A DNA stretch of 64,000 bases from JAPLKB01 sp964532465 (GTDB lineage: Bacteria; Desulfobacterota; Syntrophorhabdia; Syntrophorhabdales; Syntrophorhabdaceae), in assembly GCA_964532465.1 (NCBI GenBank), contig CAZHHX010000011.1, positions 1-64,000 of the forward strand. The letters are read 5' to 3'. Numbering within the stretch: position 1 is the stretch's first letter; each line of letters begins with the position of its first letter. The notes beneath the pieces were generated by a model. It saw nothing but the letters and a program-made list of their open reading frames with translations, did not search any database and was not told the origin of the DNA. The position numbers were made by a program, and so were the translations under genes. Below are positions 53,044 to 61,784 of this stretch, piece after piece.

Positions 53044-54006
53044 TTAACTGAAATCCAGAAGAATTTTAAGCGACTTAGCTTCACCTGCTTTTTTAAAGGC
53101 TGCCGATGCCTTATCCGCACTGTAGACTGCGCTTATGAGAGGTTTAACATCTACGAGCTTTTTTGCCATTGCCCGGAGCGCCGGTTCAAAGGGCCCGCAC
53201 CGGGAACCTACAACCCTTATTTCATCGATCACAACAGGGGCAAGGTTCATTTCTTTTCCGTAGGCAGCGGTCGTTTTCAGAACAACCATTCCTCTTGGTT
53301 TCACTAATTTGAGGGCAAGGTCAAAGCCGTCTGCAGAACCTGTTGCCTCAACAACAACATCGTAATCCTTTCTAACGTTTAAGTCTTTGAACTGAACCGT
53401 CTCTACATGCTGTTTCTGTGCAATCCGCAATTTGTTTTCATGCCTTCCGACAAGAATAACATGAGCCTGAGTAAGATTGAGGGCAAGGGAGACGAGTATC
53501 CCCAGTTTTCCATCTCCGAGAACAAGAATTCTGTCTGTAGGTTTTATGTGACATTGCTCTGTTATCTCAAAGGCGGCAGCCAAAGGTTCGGCAAATACCG
53601 CTTCTTCATCGGTTACATTGTCCGGTACTTCCAGTAGATTCCCTATCGGCAGCGTTATATACTCGGCAAAGGCCCCGTCTTTGCCTAAAATGCCGATTGT
53701 CTTCCGTCCAGGGCAGTGCTTTTCAAGACCTTTGAGGCAATAATCGCATAAACCGCAGCCGCAGTTTATTTCTCCAACTACTCTTTTTCCGGCTGAACCG
53801 CAGCTACCATTATTTATTTTTTCGACAATCCCTACAAATTCGTGTCCTATAACACCCTGAAATCCCAGATAACCCTTCATGATTTCAAGATCGGTATTGC
53901 AGATACCGGCCAGTTTTACCCGTATAAGCGCCTCTCCCGCTTCCGGTACAGGGGCAGGGCTGTTCTTCATATACTTTAACTTTCCGTCGAAAACTATTGC
54001 TTTCAT
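53044..54006 (-). CDS. Zinc-type alcohol/polyol dehydrogenase (MDR superfamily)
   Basis: 320 residues, slightly short for medium-chain dehydrogenases (usually 340-380). Catalytic zinc ligands are expected at C in GICNTDLEIMKG and H in VIGHEFVGI; the structural zinc cluster is INCGCGLCDYCLKGLEKHC. The NAD(P)-binding turn is ILVLGDGKLGIL. Overall it looks like the sorbitol/threonine dehydrogenase group. Monocistronic, with no close functional neighbour; the start has only a weak ribosome-binding site. Substrate unknown. Confidence 0.87.
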   Translation of the reverse strand: MKAIVFDGKLKYMKNSPAPVPEAGEALIRVKLAGICNTDLEIMKGYLGFQGVIGHEFVGIVEKINNGSCGSAGKRVVGEINCGCGLCDYCLKGLEKHCPGRKTIGILGKDGAFAEYITLPIGNLLEVPDNVTDEEAVFAEPLAAAFEITEQCHIKPTDRILVLGDGKLGILVSLALNLTQAHVILVGRHENKLRIAQKQHVETVQFKDLNVRKDYDVVVEATGSADGFDLALKLVKPRGMVVLKTTAAYGKEMNLAPVVIDEIRVVGSRCGPFEPALRAMAKKLVDVKPLISAVYSADKASAAFKKAGEAKSLKILLDFS

Positions 54007-54141
54007 CTTATCAAACCCTATATCACATCATTTCAAAGAAACAAATAGATGGACATTTTTGTAGGCTTCCTGATTTATTCCATTAGAGGCAACAGGGCAG
54101 TATTTTACCCCGTAGCCTGCGTATCGGGCTGAAAGACATTA

Positions 54142-54378
54142 TCAGCCCTTCTCATGTTTGATCAACCCGGTGATTTCTCCCTCATCAGGAAATCTTTGTC
54201 CTTTAATATTATGTTTGGAGTAGATTAACCTGCCGTCGCATTTTACATCGAAGATACCGCCGCTGCCGCCGATCAGTTTAATGTTTGAATCAGGATAATT
54301 TGCCTTCAATTCTGCTTCCACCCTGGAAGCATGTGGAAAATAGTTTCACGAAGTGCAATATTCAATAAAAATGTTCAT
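54142..54378 (-). CDS. SelW/Rdx-type selenoprotein with in-frame UGA
   Basis: 78 residues, read through UGA at 54346-54348 as selenocysteine. The start ATG 54378 has a strong ribosome-binding site (AAAGGAGGAG). The product begins MNIFIEYCTS-Sec-NYFPHASRVEAEL, the CxxU redox motif of the SelW/SelT/SelH (Rdx, thioredoxin-like) family, and continues in frame for 67 residues with a coherent fold (IKLIGGSGGIFDVKCDG, KGQRFPDEGEI). Immediately after the UGA there is a bacterial-type SECIS hairpin (54313-54331). A conventional gene finder would stop at the UGA. Small SelW-like proteins are proposed to be thiol redox proteins. Encoded between a dehydrogenase and a sensor gene. Confidence 0.87.
54313..54331 (-). 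promoter_or_regulatory. SECIS-like hairpin of the SelW-type gene
   Basis: On the minus strand a perfect 7-base-pair stem TGCTTCC/GGAAGCA closes the loop AGGGT, 14 bases after the UGA. Bacterial SECIS elements sit at this distance and have a short apical stem with a G-containing loop, so this fits recoding by SelB. Confidence 0.8.
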
Positions 54379-54517
54379 AACTCCTCCTTTGTTCAAATGT
54401 TTATCGGGCTGCCCGATATAGCTATCAGCTATAATTTTTATAAATTCTACTGCGGCATCGATCTTCATGCAAGAGATTTGATTGTGAATTACGATGAAAT
54501 TTTGCAATCCCTTCGTT

Positions 54518-55519
54518 TCATTTCTTTTTATAGTACTCAGGATAGAGTTTTTCTGCGCACTCAGGACATATGCCATGGGAGAAATCTGCTTCCGAATGGT
54601 CTCTTATGTAAACCTCCATCTCTTCCCAGCATCCTTTATTGTTTTCAATTTTCTTGCATGAAGCACAAATGGGGAGCAGTCCGCTTAGAGTTTTGACCTG
54701 AGAAAGCGCGTCTTTGAGTTCAAGAACAAGCCTATCTCTTTCCTCCTCTGCCTCTTTGTGCTTGGTGATATCTACAGCGAACCCTTCGTAGTAAAGGGGT
54801 TTACCAATATGATCACGTACAGTTCCCGTGTTTATTGAAATCCAGAAGATGCTGCCGTCCTTCCGGTGCATTCTGGCTTCAAATTTATTCACCATTCCCT
54901 TTTGGTTTAATATAATGAGGTGCTCCGACCGTTTTTCATGATCGCCATAGAGCTGACCTCCTATATCGCTGACAGATCCCATAAGCTCTTCAGGTGAATC
55001 ATATCCGAACATCTTTGCAAGGGCAGGGTTGGCAGAGATGAATTTCCCTTCAGGTGTGGTCTGAAAAATGCCTTCTACTGCGTTTTCAAAGATAGCGCGG
55101 TATTTTTCTTCACTTTCTTTCAGCTTCTGATTTGCCTCGTACAACTTGAATGCCATCTCTATGGACGTAATCAGTATAGTCTCACCGGAGTCCTTCACAA
55201 TGTAGCCGTAGGAGGCAATCTTTTTAATCTTCTGAAGCGCTTCGGGGTGGATGTAGTTGGAGAGAAAGATAACGGGAACCTCTTTTTCCCCAAGAATGAT
55301 TTGAGCTGCTTCCGCGCCATCCATTTCCCCTTTTCCGAGATTGATATCCATGAGAATAAGATCAATATCAGAAACAGCTCTTGTAATCTCAATCGCCTTT
55401 TCCCCGCTGGAAGCAGAAATGACATTGAAGCCGTGTTTTTTTAATGTCTGCTTCTCTGCGGTATTGATCAGCGCTTCATCCTCAACGAGGAGGATTGTTC
55501 TTTGTTCCCTGGCGTTCAT
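54518..55519 (-). CDS. Response regulator with PAS and zinc-ribbon-like C-terminus
   Basis: 333 residues: receiver domain (about 8-125, acidic pair in LLVEDEAL, phospho-acceptor Asp in ILMDINLGKGEMDG, Lys in YIVKDSG), a PAS domain (about 138-260, YRAIFENAVEGIFQTTPEGKFISANPAL), then a Cys-containing C-terminal stretch (LLPICASCKKI...HGICPECAEKLYP). The last part is a widespread domain at the end of PAS/kinase proteins. There is no DNA-binding or kinase domain, so it likely acts through protein contacts, perhaps with the kinase upstream (55612-56778), 92 bases away. Confidence 0.85.
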   Translation of the reverse strand: MNAREQRTILLVEDEALINTAEKQTLKKHGFNVISASSGEKAIEITRAVSDIDLILMDINLGKGEMDGAEAAQIILGEKEVPVIFLSNYIHPEALQKIKKIASYGYIVKDSGETILITSIEMAFKLYEANQKLKESEEKYRAIFENAVEGIFQTTPEGKFISANPALAKMFGYDSPEELMGSVSDIGGQLYGDHEKRSEHLIILNQKGMVNKFEARMHRKDGSIFWISINTGTVRDHIGKPLYYEGFAVDITKHKEAEEERDRLVLELKDALSQVKTLSGLLPICASCKKIENNKGCWEEMEVYIRDHSEADFSHGICPECAEKLYPEYYKKK

Positions 55520-55611
55520 GTTTTACCTTCCTGACCCAAGCAGTTTTAACTTTCCTGTCAAGCGCTGCTTTCACTTCCTGAATCAATAGCGCGGGAACGC
55601 TTTACAGGCAA

Positions 55612-56778
55612 TTATATGTCAAATTCCAGAATAAACTTCGTTCCATGGTCCCGCTCTATCTTTACAACTCCATCAATCTGTTCCATCAGCATACGGACAA
55701 GCTGAAAACCGAACCCGCCGGGGTTTTCAATATCCATTGAGTCGGGGATGCCGATGCCATTGTCTGCAATGATAAATTTTACATGGTTGCCTTTTTTCTT
55801 TGCCAATACGGTTATTATACCATCATTTCTGTTCGGGAAGGCATATTTCATGGAGTTGGTGATGATTTCATTGATGATGATTCCCAGAGGGAATAGGTTT
55901 TCCATGGGAATCATAAAATTGTCAATAGCTGTTTTCGTTTTAACCGTAATATTGGCAGAAAATATTCTGACAATCTCATGAACAAGAGGTGTAACATAGT
56001 GTTGCGCGGGCATCTCTCTCTGGTTTTCTGAACGATACAGCTTGTCATACAATATACTCATGCTTTTCAAACGATTCACGGCATCTTCAAGAGCTGCTGC
56101 AACAGAGGAGTTTTCCTGGCTATTTGCCTGCATTAAGAGAAGTCCCATTATTGCAGCCATGTTATTCTTAATCCTGTGATGCACTTCACGGAGAAGGAGT
56201 TCCTTTTCTGCAAGGAGGGATTTGATTTTGTCCCCGGCCAGTTTGCTGGAGGTGATATCGCTGATCACAACCGGGCACATAGGCAAGCCGTAAACATCCT
56301 GTTCCACGGTTGCCTCCATTCGCGCAAAAAACTGTGTGCCGTCCTTTCGGACAATTCTTAATTCACAGGTTTGGGATTTGCCTGTCTTTAAAAGCAGTTT
56401 ATGAAACCTGGAGTGAATATCCCGATCTTCCGGAAGGATAAAATGGGTAAGGAGTCTTTTGAGAAATCTCTTTTTTGTAATTCCTAACATTGTTGAAGCT
56501 GTGAGGTTAGCTTCCAGAATCAGCCCTTTTTTGTTAATGGTTAAATAACCCACCGGCGCCAGGTCATAAAGGTCGAAATACCGTGCCCGGGAAGCTTCCA
56601 GCAGCATCTGTGTCCGGCGCAGTTCTTCATTCTTCATTTCAAGTTCGATCTGGTGCGCTCGCAAATCTTCTTTAACCCGATTAAGATTTGATTCTGATTG
56701 TTCCAGCAATGCAATCCTTTGTTTTAGCAAACCCAGTTCCTGAATCAACTCGAGATTTGTCCTGGATATATCTTTCAT
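55612..56778 (-). CDS. PAS-HisKA_2 sensor histidine kinase
   Basis: 388 residues: a coiled-coil N-terminus (LIQELGLLKQRIALLEQSES), a PAS domain (about 65-185), and a HWE/HisKA_2-type kinase core with REVHHRIKNNMAAI (phospho-acceptor His), NEIITNSMKYAF (N box) and DNGIGIP (G box). It is soluble and without membrane segments, so it senses cytoplasmic signals. It likely passes phosphate to the receiver protein encoded just downstream. Its first 40 residues are strikingly like those of the PAS-LuxR protein at 56941-58686. Confidence 0.9.
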   Translation of the reverse strand: MKDISRTNLELIQELGLLKQRIALLEQSESNLNRVKEDLRAHQIELEMKNEELRRTQMLLEASRARYFDLYDLAPVGYLTINKKGLILEANLTASTMLGITKKRFLKRLLTHFILPEDRDIHSRFHKLLLKTGKSQTCELRIVRKDGTQFFARMEATVEQDVYGLPMCPVVISDITSSKLAGDKIKSLLAEKELLLREVHHRIKNNMAAIMGLLLMQANSQENSSVAAALEDAVNRLKSMSILYDKLYRSENQREMPAQHYVTPLVHEIVRIFSANITVKTKTAIDNFMIPMENLFPLGIIINEIITNSMKYAFPNRNDGIITVLAKKKGNHVKFIIADNGIGIPDSMDIENPGGFGFQLVRMLMEQIDGVVKIERDHGTKFILEFDI

Positions 56779-56940
56779 TTCATATCTTCCTATAGCAATA
56801 AAAAGCGCCGGGGAAAGATATCAGGTTTGAAAAATAAGATTTTCTACTGTTCCCCATTTTTTATTTCTTTCAATATATCATAGAATTTTTACAGCATTAT
56901 GTTGAATTACTATACTGAAAATATGGAAGCAAATAGTATA

Positions 56941-58686
56941 TTATTTAAAAAATTGGAGATAAGACCGAAGGTTAACTTTTTTCTTTTTCAATTTAAGCTT
57001 GCTTCTAATATTGTTTCTGTAGGTATCAACAGCGCTGGGCGCTACTCCCAATATCGCTGCTATCTCTTTCGTTGATTTGCCGGTCTTGATAAGAGATGCT
57101 ACCTGCGCTTCTCTTGGAGTAAAGTTGAGTTGCTTTATGCTGTGAAGGAAGGGGGATGCAATTTCATTGAGATTTAATTCAATTATGGAAAGACAGGAGT
57201 TTTGCTCTGAATCCAGACGGCTTTTCTTCATCTTTTCTATGTATGGCAACACAATTTGATTAATATTCGACGAAAACCGTTCTTCAAGTTCTTTTTCATC
57301 ATTTGTCTTTTGCTGTAACAGCACTTTTAACGCGGTATTGAATTCCTCAAGGGTCTTGGCTTTAATCTTCAGCCTATTTTCACTTTCCCGAAGGGCTTCT
57401 TCTATTCGCTTACGTTCAGTGATATCATGTATCAATGCCTGAAGAAGTCTTTCTTCTCCCACATGAACAACATGCAAATTAATCTCTGCGTCAAATACAG
57501 TTCCATTACTCCTTATATGCTGCCATTCAAAGCGCTGGGGAGTGCCTGAAAGAGCGGCGTCTACCCTGGCTTTTTTCCGGGAGTCGCTGCCGTCAGGCTG
57601 GAAGGGAGGAGAAAGCTTATGAGGGGTCTGACCGATAATCTGCTCCCTGGCAACTCCGAACAATTCAAGAGCTTTCGCGTTGCAATCAATAAGAATGCCC
57701 TCTCTTGCAAGTAATATTGCGTCATTTGCATTCTCGAAGATACTCCGGTATTTATTTTCCGAGCTTTTCAGTTCACCGGTACGCTCCTCTACTAAACGTT
57801 CAAGGTGATCACGGTGTTTTTTCAGTTCTTCTTCAGCCTGCCTGTGCTCAGTGATATCACGGCATATCGTTATAATCTGTATTTTTCCCTCAATTTCTAA
57901 GGATGTTGCATTGATCTCAATAGAGGTAATGTTGCCTTTTGAATCCACATAGTCAATTTCCAGGTTTCTCATATATCCTTTCTCAAAGACTGTCTTGATT
58001 GCCGCTGAATTTTTTTCTTTTTCATAATCGGCAGTCCATTCCATAACGCTTCTGCCGACTATCTCCCTCAGATCATGGTGTCCGGTAAAACGGACATATT
58101 CGGGATTTGCATCAAGCACCAGACCGTCTTTATTTAGGATAACAAATCCTGTGTTGGTTGTTTCAATCAATATACGGTATTTATTTTTACTTTCCTGCAA
58201 CTTCTCTTCAGCCCGCTTACGTTCGGTAATGTCTGTCACCACTGTGAGCAGGTAATCTTCGTCGGCGATTTTTATTTTTGATGAGTTAAACAAGCCGTAC
58301 CTTATTTCTTCTCCCTTTGTTCTTGTCTGTAACTCAAGATTTTCCACATACCCTTTTTTGCTGAGTTCATTCAGAAAAAGCGCTCTCTGGTCCGGTGTTA
58401 TATATCCAACACCGGTGGATGTATTTCCGATCAGATCCTCTCGTTCAAGACCCATGACCTTCGAGAACGACTCGTTTACATCTGTATATCTGCCCTCCCT
58501 GATTGTCGTTATTGCCATAGGGATGGGGCTTTTCAGGAAACCTACCGCAAACTTCTCCTCATTTTCATGGAGTTTCTTCTCTGTCTGTATATGGTCCGAT
58601 TCTGACTGTTCGAGTTTTTTGATTCTCTGTTTTAAAAAGGATATTTCTTCAATCAGCGCTGAATTTTTCCTGGACGTGTCTTTCAT
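56941..58686 (-). CDS. PAS-repeat LuxR-type transcription regulator
   Basis: 581 residues: N-terminal coiled coil, three PAS domains (about 45-155, 165-280, 320-440, each ending in an ITERK or ITEHR-type tail), a helical linker, and a C-terminal LuxR-type helix-turn-helix (LNFTPREAQVASLIKTGKST, then KEIAAILGVAPSAVDTYRNN). No kinase domain is present, so it is a one-component sensor-regulator. It shares the N-terminal leader with the kinase at 55612-56778, a sign of a lineage-expanded family. Target genes unknown. Confidence 0.9.
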   Translation of the reverse strand: MKDTSRKNSALIEEISFLKQRIKKLEQSESDHIQTEKKLHENEEKFAVGFLKSPIPMAITTIREGRYTDVNESFSKVMGLEREDLIGNTSTGVGYITPDQRALFLNELSKKGYVENLELQTRTKGEEIRYGLFNSSKIKIADEDYLLTVVTDITERKRAEEKLQESKNKYRILIETTNTGFVILNKDGLVLDANPEYVRFTGHHDLREIVGRSVMEWTADYEKEKNSAAIKTVFEKGYMRNLEIDYVDSKGNITSIEINATSLEIEGKIQIITICRDITEHRQAEEELKKHRDHLERLVEERTGELKSSENKYRSIFENANDAILLAREGILIDCNAKALELFGVAREQIIGQTPHKLSPPFQPDGSDSRKKARVDAALSGTPQRFEWQHIRSNGTVFDAEINLHVVHVGEERLLQALIHDITERKRIEEALRESENRLKIKAKTLEEFNTALKVLLQQKTNDEKELEERFSSNINQIVLPYIEKMKKSRLDSEQNSCLSIIELNLNEIASPFLHSIKQLNFTPREAQVASLIKTGKSTKEIAAILGVAPSAVDTYRNNIRSKLKLKKKKVNLRSYLQFFK

Positions 58687-58901
58687 CTGTTCCCCCTATG
58701 GGTGACAAATAATATCTATATATATCAGCATTTGAGAAGATTACCGGATAACCATTGGGGATGTCAAATATAATTGTATACAAAATCGGCAGTATTATAC
58801 TTTGGGAAGATATGGCTTGATAAAAATCATATAAATGCTTAAAATAAATTACACGTTTATCGCTTGGGCAGCGGTAACGAATTCAGGTAAAGGAGTAAGA
58901 T

Positions 58902-59216
58902 ATGTTTGAGGTAACAGATAAGGCAGGCGAAGTAATAAAGCAATTCCTTGAAGGGAAAGAAGCTTCTGTTTCCGTAAGGATTATGAAGATGGAAGGCGGG
59001 TGATCAGGTCCCTCACTGGGTATGGCTCTGGATGAGCCACAGGAAAACGACGAAGTTTTTAATGAAAAAGGTATCAAGTTTATTATCGAAAAGACATTGT
59101 TCCAGGAAGTGCAACCCATCAACGTTGAATTTGTTGAATCAGCCATGGGCGCCGGGTTTACGATAAAGTCCGAGCTCTCGAAAAATGCAGGCTGCGGAAG
59201 TTCATGCAGTTGTTAA
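58902..59216 (+). CDS. HesB/IscA-like selenoprotein with in-frame UGA
   Basis: 104 residues, read through UGA 59001-59003 as selenocysteine. Start ATG 58902 follows AAAGGAGTAAG. Sequence: MFEVTDKAGEVIKQFLEG, VSVRIMKMEGG-Sec-SGPSLGMAL, then INVEFVESAMGAGFTIKSEL and a Cys-rich end GCGSSCSC. The part around the UGA matches IscA/HesB proteins (GGCSG there, GG-Sec-SG here), where the first of three conserved Cys is replaced by Sec. HesB-like selenoproteins are known in anaerobic Deltaproteobacteria. A SECIS-like hairpin follows at 59023-59039. The role is likely Fe-S or metal handling, or redox. Gene finders would report only a fragment from 59022. Confidence 0.88.
59023..59039 (+). promoter_or_regulatory. 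SECIS-like hairpin of the HesB-like gene
   Basis: A stem TGGCTC/GAGCCA closes a TGGAT loop, starting 19 bases after the UGA. The position and the G-containing loop match bacterial SECIS elements, although a shorter stem than in the SelW-type gene makes it less certain. Confidence 0.65.
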
Positions 59217-59248
59217 GATAATATAACAATGAGCCAGGTAATGATTTA

Positions 59249-60217
59249 TTGAAAGAGCATACATCAGGAAAGATAAGCGCTATCATCTTTTTTAGTATGC
59301 TCTTTCTTTTTCTCTTTGCTGTCTCAAATGCTCAGGCAGACAAATATGAAACAACTGTCGGAGGCTGGGCAATGGCCGTGCAAAGGGCAGACAATCTCTG
59401 GGGTAAAGGCCACAGAAGAATTGACAGCCTTGGCTCAAAGGCTGATTCCAGCTCATCATATATGGCCCTGCCATATTTCGACGCTAAGTATATCCCGAAT
59501 TATCAGGACGGACAGAAAGGCATAGCCACAATATATCTCAATACCATTACCGAGCCGGGCAGTATAAATATGGGTATGAAATATATCTTTCCGAAAGGCG
59601 GTGTTGTTGATGTGTCCGGTTTTTATTCTCTGCTGGCAAAAAACTGGCAAAATCCTTACGTGTTATACAGAACAGCAACAAATACCATGTATTCCGGCGG
59701 CAGGATTACTTACGCAAAAATCATGGACACCAACCTTTCTCTTTCTTATAGGATTGCCAGAACTGATGTTGACAATGATGTCATTGGAGGACTTTACTCA
59801 AATCTCAGACAGGATGGATTTACCCATAGGGCAAGCATAGATTATAAATACGATTTTAATAAAATGTTCAGTATCATACCTGAATTTTCATTTGAAAGAG
59901 GTCAGTTTGACGGTAGCAGCAACAGCTACAACAGTTATGGAGGCGGCCTCGGATTTGTCATAAGAACTCCGTTTTTCAACCTCAATACGCGATTTTACGG
60001 CAGTACGGCAAAATTTGACAGGCTCCATCCCATATTCGCGAAGACAAGGGATGAACAAACATATGGAACAAGCATTGTGGCCACATTCCCGGAGCCCTTC
60101 GGATGGAAGAAATATAAAATACTGGCAGGAATCAACGGGTATCAAACAGAATCGAATATAAGATTCTTTGACCGATACACAATGATGTCTCTTGTGGGGC
60201 TTGCATATAGCTTTTGA
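59249..60217 (+). CDS. Outer-membrane beta-barrel protein, DUF2860-like
   Basis: 322 residues from a TTG at 59249 (no strong ribosome-binding site; an alternative internal start is possible but the signal peptide argues for an early one). Signal peptide (about 10-32, ending NAQA), then alternating strand patterns and a terminal AYSF aromatic, as in outer-membrane barrels (12-14 strands by pattern). Family assignment is tentative. It lies 32 bases after the selenoprotein gene, and its stop overlaps the start of the MutY-like gene, so the three may be co-transcribed. Confidence 0.7.
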   Translation: MKEHTSGKISAIIFFSMLFLFLFAVSNAQADKYETTVGGWAMAVQRADNLWGKGHRRIDSLGSKADSSSSYMALPYFDAKYIPNYQDGQKGIATIYLNTITEPGSINMGMKYIFPKGGVVDVSGFYSLLAKNWQNPYVLYRTATNTMYSGGRITYAKIMDTNLSLSYRIARTDVDNDVIGGLYSNLRQDGFTHRASIDYKYDFNKMFSIIPEFSFERGQFDGSSNSYNSYGGGLGFVIRTPFFNLNTRFYGSTAKFDRLHPIFAKTRDEQTYGTSIVATFPEPFGWKKYKILAGINGYQTESNIRFFDRYTMMSLVGLAYSF

Positions 60218-61032
60218 TAATTTCCTCAAATCAGGCGCTTTCTTTCCGGAAAATAATCTACGATTACTACAACAAAAACGGCCGCCGGCTCCCCTGGAGG
60301 GAAACATACGACCCCTACCGCATCCTCGTATCGGAAATTATGCTCCAGCAAACACAGGTGGAGAGGGTGCTGGAAAAATACCCTGCTTTTATTGGCGCTT
60401 TTCCTGATTTTCGGGCTCTTGCCCATGCAGATTTTAGAAATGTGCTGGGAATGTGGCAGGGCCTCGGCTATAACAGGCGGGCTCTCCTGCTGAAAGCGCT
60501 TGCCGGAACCGTTGTTCAGGATTATAGCGGCAACCTGCCCTCAAATAACAATGATCTGCTGAAACTGCCCGGCATCGGCAAGGCAACGGCCGGCGCAATC
60601 CTTGCCTTTGCATTTAATATCCCTTCAGCTTTTATCGAGACAAATATACGCAGGGTGTTTATTCATCATTTCTTTCAGGAAAGCGCTGTGATTAGCGACA
60701 GCGCAATTATGCCCCTTGTGGGAAAAACTCTGGATGTCCTGAATCCTAAAGCCTGGTATTATGCTCTTATGGATTACGGGTCAATGCTGAGAAAAAATAT
60801 ACAGAATCCGAACAGGCGAAGCGCCCATTATCAAAAACAAATTCCTTTTAAATATTCTGACAGAAAAATCAGGGGGGAAATCATAAGGATGCTCATACAT
60901 AAAACCCATATATCAGAAGATGAGGCTTATACTTTGGATGAAAAAGACGCGGAAAGGGTAAAGAAAATTCTCATTCAAATGGAAAAAGAAGGGTTAATAA
61001 GAGGACAGGATGGTTTATACTCTATCTCATAA
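60214..61032 (+). CDS. MutY-like HhH-GPD adenine glycosylase without Fe-S cluster
   Basis: 272 residues from a TTG at 60214 overlapping the preceding stop. HhH-GPD fold with EIMLQQTQV (E41), the helix-hairpin-helix LPGIGKATAGAILAFAF, and MDYGSM near the usual Fe-S region. The four-Cys loop that binds [4Fe-4S] in MutY is absent; the stretch after MDYGSM has no Cys. The catalytic Asp of MutY (in LDGN) is replaced by Glu142 in IETNIRRVF. Both are seen in a subset of MutY-like proteins. The C-terminal NUDIX-like A/G-recognition domain is missing; a short helical region follows. It probably acts on mismatched or damaged DNA, but specificity is open. Confidence 0.8.
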   Translation: MIISSNQALSFRKIIYDYYNKNGRRLPWRETYDPYRILVSEIMLQQTQVERVLEKYPAFIGAFPDFRALAHADFRNVLGMWQGLGYNRRALLLKALAGTVVQDYSGNLPSNNNDLLKLPGIGKATAGAILAFAFNIPSAFIETNIRRVFIHHFFQESAVISDSAIMPLVGKTLDVLNPKAWYYALMDYGSMLRKNIQNPNRRSAHYQKQIPFKYSDRKIRGEIIRMLIHKTHISEDEAYTLDEKDAERVKKILIQMEKEGLIRGQDGLYSIS

Positions 61033-61109
61033 ACCTGCAGGACCTCCGGTAAAACCCTGTTTTTCTGAAATATCGGGGATCAGGATACAGCAGTCTTTAT
61101 TTCAGCAGC

Positions 61110-61733
61110 TTATCTGATCAGGTCAATTTTTGTCAGCGTCACCATAGTCGATATTCTCGGGGCATTTGCCAGATTCCATACCGTGTATTGTTCCGCAAAA
61201 AGAACCTCGGCTGACACGCCGTCTACAGGTATAATAACCTGAAACCCTCTTAAGGCCGCAGCGCTCGCCGTATAAAGGACAGCGCCGTGCGCTGCTGTTC
61301 CGGTTACAATTACGGTCTTTATGCCTTTATCTTTAAGGATTTTTTCAAGATCAGTCCCAAGGAATTTATCAGGTCCTGATTTTACAACCGGTTCGTTCCC
61401 AAGGGGGGCCAGTTCTTTCGCAATATCAGCCGGTACTGCTCCGGCAGATAGACTGTAAATAACGTACATATCTTTTGTCCGTGCGTCTGTAAGAAGTTTT
61501 TTCACTCCCGGGATGGAACTGATGCAGCGGGGACGGTTCGTCGGATTGCAGGTTTGTTTGTTGAAGTCCAGCAACAAAAGCGCCGTGGTCTTAGCATCTG
61601 CTGTTACCGGTTTTAATTCCGGCGCCGGCGGTATTTTCACTGTCTGCCATTCATCGACAATATTCTGGGCATCAAGGGGCAGGTTAACAAAAATGAATGA
61701 TATTGCAAGAAAACACATTAATAAATATTTCAT
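61110..61733 (-). CDS. Exported isochorismatase-fold protein lacking the nucleophile
   Basis: 207 residues from ATG 61733 (AAGGAGGAT upstream); the longer ATG at 61760 is unlikely. Signal peptide 1-21, then an isochorismatase/nicotinamidase-like fold with the acidic residue in LLLLDFNKQTC (Asp56) and Lys in SGPDKFLGTDL. The nucleophile region VTGTAAHGAVLYTA has Ala (about 151) where nicotinamidases have Cys. It may act by a different mechanism, as isochorismatases do, or be non-catalytic. Export is unusual for this family. Monocistronic, convergent with the MutY-like gene. Confidence 0.78.
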   Translation of the reverse strand: MKYLLMCFLAISFIFVNLPLDAQNIVDEWQTVKIPPAPELKPVTADAKTTALLLLDFNKQTCNPTNRPRCISSIPGVKKLLTDARTKDMYVIYSLSAGAVPADIAKELAPLGNEPVVKSGPDKFLGTDLEKILKDKGIKTVIVTGTAAHGAVLYTASAAALRGFQVIIPVDGVSAEVLFAEQYTVWNLANAPRISTMVTLTKIDLIR

Positions 61734-61784
61734 AACATCCTCCTTAAAATTTATATCCATTCACTTCTTTACCGGAAATAGGCA

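Noticed and set aside
54126..54148. Intrinsic terminator GGGCTGA/TCAGCCC at the end of the SelW-type gene
   Set aside because: A hairpin is present and overlaps the stop codon, but no U tract follows on the minus strand.
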